DNA from: Mycteria americana
Lineage: Eukaryota > Chordata > Aves > Ciconiiformes > Ciconiidae
Direction of reading: 5' to 3'
Length of the DNA stretch: 64,000 nt
NCBI RefSeq assembly: GCF_035582795.1
Contig: NC_134366.1
Location: 1,438,501 to 1,502,500, forward strand
Shown: positions 1 to 6,548 of the stretch, one piece after another
Position numbering within the stretch: the stretch's first letter is position 1
Layout of the letters: every line of letters starts with the position of its first letter
Made by a program: the position numbers and the translations under genes
Notes under the pieces: model-generated
Told to the model about the DNA's origin: nothing
What the model saw: the letters and a program-made list of their open reading frames with translations, nothing else
Databases searched by the model: none

Positions 1-111
1 TCTCCAGGCTGGATGCGGCCCCTCTCAGGGCTGGATCCGGCCCGTTTCGGGGCTGGGCGTCGGGGACAGCGGTGCCGCGGGGTCCCTGATGGGTCCTGTC
101 CCCTCTCCCAG

Positions 112-727
112 CTCGAGGACCTGCAGCGCCGGCAGGAGCTGAGCTTCACCGTCGAGGAGACCTCGTGCCGGGCCCCAGGGATGGCCACCGCCGCCTGCAA
201 GAGCCTCTGGCTCAGGGTGAGGCTTCGTCCCGTGGGGCCGCCCGCTGGCATCCCCGCTGGGGACCCGGGGAGCGGCCGATGGGGAAACTGAGGCACGGGG
301 TTCGGGGCTCCTCTCGGCCTCGTCTTCCCCGCGTCCCCCTCTGCTTCCCCGCAGGCGGTGAGTTGGTGCCGGGGCTCCGTCTTCCTCGAGCAGCAGCGGC
401 CCACGGTCGAGCTCTCCTGCGAGAAGGTGCCCGCCACGGTAAGAAGGTGCCCGAAATGGCACCGTCCCCACCGCGTCCCCTGGCTTCGCCGCCCGCTCCC
501 CTCCCCGGCTGCCGTGGGACGCGTCCCCAGGGGGTCACCCAGATCCCCCCTCCCCGCCCCATCTCCCTGAGGTTTGACGCCACCGCTTCTCCTCCCAGCT
601 CGGCCTTATCCGGAAATCCAAGCTCACGAGCTTTTTTGCCAGGATCAAGGCGCATTTCAGGGGTTTCTTCCAGTGCGGAAAGATCTGGATCCGCGACAGG
701 CTCAACCTCCAAAACCCCAAAGCCTGA
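112..727 (+). CDS. CATHB1: CATHB1-like cathelicidin precursor, exons 2-4 (5' partial)
   Basis: Secreted myeloid host-defence peptide precursor. Exons read as 112-216 (35 codons), 355-438 (28 codons) and 599-727 (42 codons plus TGA), all phase 0 with AG/GT borders; exon 1 (signal peptide and start of the cathelin domain) lies left of the window. Exon 2 carries the cathelin signature ELSFTVEETSC and a second Cys; exon 3 has Cys at its codons 5 and 22, matching the CATHL2 exon 3 positions, so the two pro-domain disulfides can form. Exon 4 encodes a cationic peptide beginning LGLIRKSKLTSFFARIK and ending IRDRLNLQNPKA, with ten Arg/Lys against one Asp. The ending recalls chicken CATHB1 and the position next to CATHL3/CATHL2-like genes fits the chicken order as I remember it; the orthology is inference. 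Odd: one unpaired Cys at residue 26 of the exon 4 product. Confidence 0.8.
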
Positions 728-790
728 GCGGGGGACGCCGTGTGTCCCCCCCCCCAAGCCCTCTGCCCCCCGCCCGGGCGCTCTGCTTGC

Positions 791-796
791 AATAAA
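791..796 (+). terminator. Polyadenylation signal of the CATHB1-like gene
   Basis: AATAAA about 64 bases after the stop codon of the CATHB1-like gene; the 3' UTR is short. Confidence 0.8.
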
Positions 797-803
797 TGTC
801 CCT

Positions 804-1314
804 GCAACCTGCCTGGTGTCACCCCGCTCCCTGCGGGCCCCTGCGCCGCCCCGTCCCCCTGCACCCCACGGTCCCCGAGGGCTCGCGGTCCCACAACTCC
901 CCCCCCCCCCCACCGCCACGCCCAGCCGAGGGGCTCGGAGGGTTGGGGACACCGCGGGGAGTGGGTGTCCCCGAGGGGGACCGGGCCTGCCACCGCCCGC
1001 GCTCGGGACACGCTCAGGACCCCCCCACCCTGTGTTCCCCCAAAAAAACCCCTGCCGCTCTGTGGGCCGGGGCCAGGCGTTTCCGGAGCGGGGGAGCCGA
1101 GCCCCGGGGTGGGTTCCCGGGGGGGGATAGAAGGGGACACGGGGGTGGCCGTGGGGACAAGGATGCCGAGCTCCTGGGCGCTGGTGCCCTCCCCGCCCCC
1201 GTCCCCCTCGCCTACCCCCAGGCGCTGGCCCAGGCCGTCGACTCCTACCACCAGCGCCCCGAGGTGCGGAACACCTTCAGCGCCGAGCCCGAGCCCGCCC
1301 CGGTGAGTGCCACC
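804..1314 (+). repeat. Inverted duplication, left arm (promoter plus exon 1)
   Basis: This stretch matches the reverse complement of 4435-4980. It covers the upstream region, TATA-like site, 5' UTR, exon 1 and about ten bases of intron 1 of the damaged cathelicidin. The roughly 90 bases before the start codon are almost identical in both arms. Similarity falls away inside intron 1, and exons 2-4 of the two genes are clearly different, so the shared block looks like a recent duplication or gene-conversion tract. Confidence 0.8.
1127..1133 (+). promoter_or_regulatory. Degenerate TATA-like site of the CATHL3/1-like gene
   Basis: ATAGAAG lies 36 bases before the start codon, at exactly the place where CATHL2 has ATAAAAG. 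The surrounding sequence is otherwise nearly the same, so this is a single A-to-G difference in the presumed TATA element. Confidence 0.45.
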
Positions 1315-1994
1315 ACCCAGGGACACCGCGGGGTCCCCCGGCGTCCCCATGGGGACATCGGGGGGGTGCCAGGCCCTACGCGTGGTGGGGTGTTTTGGGG
1401 TGCGGGGTGGGATGCGGGGGGATGCTCCCCCCTGGGTTGGCCCCGGGGAACCCGGTGATGGGTGCCACCTCTCCCTGGTGGGTGCCACCGCACTGTCCCC
1501 GTCTCTGTCCCCACGGGACACCCAGCTCAGCTCCCCGCAGCGCCTCGATTTCATCACGGAGACGCGACGCCCGGCGCGCTCGGGCGCCCGCCGCGACGCC
1601 TGCGAGCTCAAGGACGACGGGGTGAGGGCCTTGGGGGGGTCACCCACCTCTCGTGGGGTCCCCAGCCTGGGGACCGTCCCCCCCCACGTGTCCCCACGCT
1701 CAGCCCCCCGCTCTCCGCAGCTCCCTGCCCCCGCGCGGCGGCCGCCCCGTGCTCAACGTCACCTGCGCGGGCTCCGCCGTGGATGTGAGTTGGGGGGTCC
1801 CGGGGAGGGGGGCACAGGCTGCGGGGTGCAACCCCAGCGCCTGGAGAGGGGGGGGTCCCCATGGTCCCCCCACGCCGTGATGCCTCCTCTCCCCGCAGCC
1901 CGTCCCTGTCAAGCGCTTCCGGCCACTGCTGACGGCGGCCATCAAGGCGGCGGCCACCGGCATCGGTGTCTTCAAGGCCATCGAGAGGAAGTGA
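1163..1994 (+). pseudogene. CATHL3/CATHL1-like cathelicidin, disrupted as assembled
   Basis: Four-exon cathelicidin: exon 1 1163-1302, exon 2 about 1526-1621, exon 3 about 1721-1784, exon 4 1899-1994. Exon 4 is intact and reads PVPVKRFRPLLTAAIK to FKAIERK, close to chicken CATHL3/CATHL1 mature peptides (VKRFWPL start, KAIRRK end, from memory). The pro-region is damaged relative to CATHL2. Exon 1 starts MPSSWALV, then lacks 25 bases of the signal-peptide core, which shifts the frame, and lacks nine more bases further on. Exon 2 has lost its first Cys and one residue. Exon 3 keeps only its 3' part (NVTCAGSAVD), without the first Cys and out of frame with exon 2. Either a pseudogene with a still-recognisable peptide exon or an assembly fault in GC-rich sequence. 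It sits in tandem behind the CATHB1-like gene and converges on CATHL2. Confidence 0.7.
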
Positions 1995-2049
1995 GACCCC
2001 CTGGGTGTCCCCCTTGGGACACCCCCCTTGGGCACCCCCCCGCTCCCCA

Positions 2050-2055
2050 AATAAA
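2050..2055 (+). terminator. Polyadenylation signal of the CATHL3/1-like gene
   Basis: AATAAA about 55 bases after the TGA at 1992-1994. Confidence 0.75.
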
Positions 2056-2079
2056 GCTGCTTCCCGGCCCCGCTGTGCC

Positions 2080-3035
2080 TTTTCCTGCTGCCGTCGCCCT
2101 GCCGGGGACCGGGGACACGCGGCCTGGGGGGTGATGCTGATGGAGGAGGGTCCTGAGGTGGGGGCAGCGGGGTCAACCCCCCCCGGTCGGCACCGCCGGC
2201 TCCCGGGGCCTCATCCTGGCACCGGCCTCGTGCGGGGACTCGAGCCCCCCGGCCTGGGTCCCCCACTGTGCCCCGAGACACCTTGGGGACGAGAGGGTCC
2301 CCCGGGAGCCTGTGCCAGCCGCGGGGACCCCACGGGGGGGATGCGTGTGGGGCACAGACCCACGGGACCGTAGGCCCGTTGCAGGGGTGGAGGGGACGGG
2401 AGGGGACATCCCCAGGGTCCCACGGGGTCACCGGAGCCGGGGCTGCAGCCACGACCCCGGGGTGGCCGCTCTCGGGTCGCGGGGGTCCCCGTGCACCCCG
2501 TCCCCACGTCCCAGTGTCCCCATCCCAAACCGCGGGTGACGGCCCCGGTGGCGTGGCTGAGGCCGATGCCCGGACGCCCCCGGGCAGGGGTGCGCCGTGG
2601 GGTCCCTCAGGAGCCGAACCCCCCCCCCGTCCCTTCTCTTGGGGCACACAGCCCCGGTGCCACCCCTCTGCCAACGCCACCGGTTTTGGGGACAAAACAC
2701 CGTGGGGACGATGACGCCGTGGGGACGATGGGAGGTGGGATGTGAAGGGCTGCTTTTTTTTTTTTTGGGGGGGGGGGGGGGGGGTGTCCTGGGGGCTCCC
2801 CGGAGCAAAGCTGGGCCCTGCCCCAGTGCCGACCCCCCGTCCCCTCGGGGGCCGAGCCCTTGGGGATCCCCAAAGCCGGGACATTGCGGGGGGGGCCGGC
2901 GGCGAATGATGCGGGGAGAGGAGCCCACCCGGCTCCTGCCTGCGCCCCCTCCCCGCGTGCCTCAGTTTCCCCCTCCCCTGCACCCCAGGAGGCAGCCAGG
3001 AGCCCGGCTCACGCACACCGGCCGTCACCGGCCCC
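2080..3035. other. Intergenic region between convergent cathelicidin genes
   Basis: No gene seen. The sequence is GC-rich and low in complexity, with many CCCC/GGGG runs and many long but meaningless open frames. It holds a homopolymer block of about 13 T followed by about 18 G at 2754-2784, a place where assembly or sequencing errors are likely. Confidence 0.6.
2754..2784. repeat. Poly-T/poly-G tract
   Basis: Thirteen T directly followed by eighteen G. The G-run can form a G-quadruplex, and the tract length is probably unreliable. Confidence 0.9.
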
Positions 3036-3041
3036 TTTATT
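3036..3041 (-). terminator. Polyadenylation signal of CATHL2
   Basis: AATAAA on the minus strand, only three bases after the CATHL2 stop codon at 3047-3045, giving a very short 3' UTR. Confidence 0.8.
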
Positions 3042-3044
3042 CCT

Positions 3045-4620
3045 TCAGCCCAGGCGGACGGAGCCCCCGGCGTAGACCCTGAAGCTGATCCTGGGCCGAA
3101 AGCGCCGGATCCTGCTCAGGAAACGCCCGAACCGACCCCGCTGGATGAGAACCGGCTGCCGGAGGGACGACGGGGTCACGGGGCTGTGTCGGGGGGGGCC
3201 GCTCGGGACCCCGCACCCCACACCCAGCATCACGCGGGTGGGACCGAGCGCCCCGCACCCAGGATCCTGCGCACCTTGAACGCCACCCGGGACCCCGCAC
3301 CAGCACCCCGCAGCTGGGACCCCACCCAGGACCCCGCACCCAGCACCCCGCAGCTGGGACCCCCACTCAGGAGCCCCCACCCAGCACCCCGCAGCTGGGA
3401 CCCCACCCAGGACCCCGCACCAGCACCCCACACCTGGGACCCCACCCAGGACCCCGCACCAGCACCCCACACCTGGGACCCCACCCAGGACCCCACACCC
3501 AGCACCCCACACCCAGGAGCCCTCACTCAGGAGCCTGCACCAGGGACCCAACACCCAGGACCCCAGCCAGGACCCCAAACCTGGCACCTGCACCCAGGAC
3601 CCCCACCCCCAGCACCCTGCACCCAGCACCCAGGAACCACACCGGGGACCCCACACCCAGGACCCCTGCAGGACCCCGCACCCGGGACCCTGCACCCAAG
3701 AACCACACTGGGGACCCCATACCTGGGGCCCCACACCCGGGACCCCTGCAGGACCCCGCACCCGGGACCCTGCACCCAGGACCGCACACCCAGCACCCTG
3801 CACCCAGGACCCACACCTGGGACCCCACACGTGGGACCCTTGCAGGACCCTGCACCCAGGACCCCCCACCCAGGTCCCCGCGGGTGCCCCAGGACCCCCC
3901 CATCCCACCCTCCGCCGCCTGCGGGCTGGAGACATCGTGGCAGGACTGAGCCATCGGGGTGTCCCTTTTGAGGGCAGGGGCACCAACGCCCCACACCCCA
4001 CCCGCGGGTGCCCCCATCCACGGTCAGCGGGTGCCGGGGGTGGGCGCCGTCCCCCCCACTCACGTTGGACGAGGCGTCGGCGCAGCGCAGGTCGATCTCG
4101 GGGGACGCCTGCTGGAACTGCACCGGCCCCGAGCACTCCTTGATGACCTGGGGACGCACACACGCGACAGCCAGCGTCACCCCGGGGACCCCGCGTGAGG
4201 ACGCCCAGGACCCCCCCCCCCGCCGCCCCCCACCCATCCTCATCCTCACCCCGTTCTCCTTGAAGTCGCAGTCGTCGGGGTTCACCTGGGTGCCGTGGGT
4301 GCACTCCGTCTCCATCATGGTGAAGTTGAGTTGCCGCAGGGTGCTCACATCGAGGCCCTGCGGGGACGCGGAGCGGGTGGTCACCGGTGGGTGGGGGGGG
4401 GGTCACCGGTGGGTGTGGGGGGGGTCACGAGCGGGGTGGCACTCACCGAGGTGGGCTCGGGGTCGGCGCTGAGCAGCCTGAAGACGTTCTGCACCTCCGA
4501 GCGCTGGTTGTAGGAGTCGACGGCCTGGGCCAGCGCCTGGGTGTAGGCGAGGGGGACGGGGGCGGGGAGGGCGCAGGCCCCCCCCAGCACCACCAGCACC
4601 AGCGCCCAGGAGCTCGGCAT
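3045..4620 (-). CDS. CATHL2: Cathelicidin-2 precursor (complete)
   Basis: Secreted antimicrobial peptide precursor of avian heterophils. Four phase-0 exons with GT/AG borders: 4620-4447 (58 codons), 4357-4250 (108 nt, the classical exon 2 length), 4147-4064 (84 nt) and 3155-3045 (36 codons plus stop), 158 residues in all. Residues 1-17 form a signal peptide (MPSSWALVLVVLGGACA). The cathelin domain shows QALAQAVDSYNQRSEVQNVF, FTMMETEC, DDCDFKENG, KECSG and DLRC, with four cysteines. Exon 4 reads PVLIQRGRFGRFLSRIRRFR and so on, very close to chicken CATHL2 (QRGRFGRFLRKIRRFRPK), with ten Arg and no acidic residue. It ends in Gly, so C-terminal amidation is possible. Intron 3 is enlarged by a minisatellite. 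The gene converges on the CATHL3/1-like gene and shares promoter and exon 1 with it as an inverted duplicate. Confidence 0.93.
3200..3890 (-). repeat. Minisatellite in CATHL2 intron 3
   Basis: Degenerate tandem array of roughly 20-40 base units built on CCAGGACCCCGCACC, CAGCACCCC and CTGGGACCCCAC on the plus strand. It fills most of intron 3, between the last cathelin exon and the mature-peptide exon. The transcribed RNA is G-rich (GGGT/GGGG words). It leaves one frame open through the intron by chance, which gives a long false open frame. Confidence 0.85.
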
Positions 4621-4980
4621 CCTTGTCCCCACGGCCACCCCCGTGTCCCCTTTTATCCCCCCCGGGAACCCACCCCGGGGCTCGGCTCCCCCGCTCCGGA
4701 AACGCCTGGCCCCGGCCCACAGAGCGGCAGTTTTTTTTTGGGGGGGGGACACGACACACGCAGGGTGGGGGGGTCCTGAGCGTGTCCCGAGCGCGGGCGG
4801 TGGCAGGCCCGGTCCCCCTCGGGGACGCCCACTCCCCGCGGTGTCCCCAACCCTCCGAGCCCCTCGGCTGGGTGTGGGGGGGGGCTGGGGGGGGTGTGGG
4901 ACCGCGAGCCCTCGGGCACCGTCCCCGCTTCCTGGGGGGGTGCAGGGACCCGCAGGGACCGGGGTGACACCAGGCGTTGC
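4435..4980 (-). repeat. Inverted duplication, right arm (promoter plus exon 1)
   Basis: Reverse-complement partner of 804-1314. It contains the CATHL2 upstream region, TATA-like site, 5' UTR and exon 1. The outer limit, near the GGTGTCACC word, lies about 140 bases from the polyadenylation signal of the neighbouring cathelin-fold gene. Confidence 0.8.
4650..4656 (-). promoter_or_regulatory. TATA-like site of CATHL2
   Basis: ATAAAAG on the minus strand, 36 bases before the start codon. If it is used, the 5' UTR would be only about ten bases long. An upstream block containing CTCTGTGGGCC and GTTTCCGGAG is also conserved in the partner arm. Confidence 0.45.
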
Positions 4981-5120
4981 CCGTAATGGGGTGGTGCCCC
5001 CCGGCTTTGCGCAACCCCGGGCTTGCCCCATCCCTGTTGCCCAACGCGGGGGGTGCCCCCCCCCCCCGCCCCCCAACCTGTGTCACCCCCACACACGCAC
5101 ACGTACGACCCCGAAATATC

Positions 5121-5126
5121 TTTATT
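5121..5126 (-). terminator. Polyadenylation signal overlapping a stop codon
   Basis: AATAAA on the minus strand. In the preferred reading, the TAA stop of the cathelin-fold gene (5124-5122) lies inside this hexamer. Confidence 0.65.
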
Positions 5127-5994
5127 CCAGCCCCACGGGGGACGGGGGTCCGCGGGCTGTCCCCGGGAGGGACGCGCCGGCGGGGGGCCGAGGCCGCGGG
5201 GGCGGCTGCGAGGATGATGATGACGACGACGGGTGACCCGGGCTGGCGCCGAAGGCTCGTGGGGTGCCGGGGGAGCGGGGCTGGGTGCTGCCGCCGGGCT
5301 GCTGGGGGGAGAAATAAGGGTGGGCTTCACCCCGCAGCCAAAAAATGTCCCCAGAGCGTGCGTGTGGGGCGGGGGGGGGGACATCCCCGCCGCTGGGCCC
5401 CCCGCCCAGAGGACGGGGGCGCCTGGAGCCCTCACCGGCTCCCGGCCGCACTCCACCATCGACAGCGGCACGTCGGGCAGGAAGGCGAAGACGGAGACCT
5501 GGGCCGTGCACCGCTGCACCTGGGGGACGTAGTGACCCTGAGGACCCCGGGGACGCCTCTCTGTCCCCTTCCGTGTTTCGGGGGGGGCGGTCGGTCCCAC
5601 GCTTACCCTGCCCGGCCGGGCTTGGCACCCGGCGCCGCGGCGGTCGGGGAGGTTTTTGGGGCAGGCGGGCTGGCGGGCAGTGAAGTTGATGCTGAAATGG
5701 GTGCCCCAGTCAAACGTCTGCCGGGGCGGGAAGGACGGAGCCGTCAGCGGCTTCCCGACGCCGGAGGGGAAAGGGGTCCCCACCGGGACGGGCGCCCGAG
5801 CCGGGGGCACCCGGCCGCGCCCGCCGCATCGCCCACCCTGCTCCTACCGTCCTGGCGACTCCCAGCAGCTTGAGCAGCCTCAGCTCCTGCCCGTGGGTCT
5901 CCAGCACCGAACGAGCCAGGTCGCGGGGAGCCGGCAGCCCCGGCGGGACCGCGGCACCCGCCGCCAGCAGCACGGCTCCCAGCACCAGCGCCAT
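5122..5994 (-). CDS. Cathelin/cystatin-fold secreted protein with Pro/Ser/Arg-rich tail
   Basis: Four phase-0 exons with GT/AG borders: 5994-5848 (49 codons), 5717-5607 (37), 5519-5436 (28) and 5301-5122 (59 codons plus TAA), 173 residues. The first exon starts with a signal peptide (MALVLGAVLLAAGAA) followed by a helix-like segment (ARSVLETHGQELRLLKLLG). Exon 2 has FSINFTARQPAC and a second Cys; exon 3 has two Cys (QRC and VEC). The four-Cys spacing and the 84-nt third exon match the cathelicidin genes next door, and the Cys pattern also recalls chemerin. The last exon is not a classical antimicrobial peptide: it is Pro/Ser/Arg-rich with a run of seven Ser. Mouse Ngp, as I remember, lies near the same neighbours, so this may be a locus relative of NGP or chemerin; the function is unknown. 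The final exon is the least certain part. Confidence 0.7.
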
Positions 5995-6542
5995 GCGGCC
6001 GAGGGAGAAGCGGGAGGACGAGGGAACGGGCTGTCGGCTAGGCTGGGGGCCCCCGGCTCGGCCGGCTTCGCCTCCAGGATAAACACCGGGCCCCCGCTGC
6101 CGCGGGGAAGGGATCGGGTTGCCGGTGTTTTCCTTGGCACGGTGCCGTGGCGGGCGCTTGCCTGCGTCTGGCTGGGATGCGGCGATGCCGGAGGCTCGGC
6201 AGGGCCGATCCCCCTCCGCGGCCCCTTCCCTTCGTCCGCTCCCAGTTTCGCGGCAGGACGGTACAGCCGATGTCGCTGGGATCCATCCGGCCACGCTCGA
6301 CATCCCGCTCCTCCCGAGCCGGGAGCCGGAGCATCCTCCCGGCTCCTACGGAGAGAAAAACCGGGAGCCCCCTCCCCTCTCCCTCTTTCTTTCCAGTTTT
6401 TGGGTTTTCCTTAAATCCCTCCCGCTCCGCTCAGAGCTCAGACTCAGCTAAACTCCCCGTCCCCGCACCATCACGCCCCAAACCCTCCCCGCCTCACCCA
6501 GAGATGCCACACCGGCTGGCCAGGGGACGAATTTCTCTTGGT
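5995..6542. other. Intergenic region, presumed promoter of the cathelin-fold gene
   Basis: GC-rich up to about 6,330, then becoming AT-richer. It lies between the start of the cathelin-fold gene and the presumed 3' end of KLHL18, both on the minus strand. No further gene and no convincing TATA box are seen. Confidence 0.4.
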
Positions 6543-6548
6543 TTTAAT
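6543..6548 (-). terminator. Candidate distal polyadenylation signal of KLHL18
   Basis: ATTAAA on the minus strand, about 2.8 kb after the KLHL18 stop codon, with a GT-containing stretch downstream. The distance agrees with the long 3' UTR I remember for mammalian KLHL18. Another ATTAAA lies at 8450-8455 and could be a proximal site. Confidence 0.35.

Noticed and set aside
535-3028. Several long open frames on both strands of the GC-rich left end
   Set aside because: GC-rich sequence has few stop codons. The products are low-complexity Pro/Gly/Arg strings without domains and overlap real exons or introns.
3045-4406. 453-codon open frame on the minus strand
   Set aside because: It runs through CATHL2 introns because the intron 3 minisatellite happens to lack stops in that frame. 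The real exons have clear splice borders and family-typical lengths.
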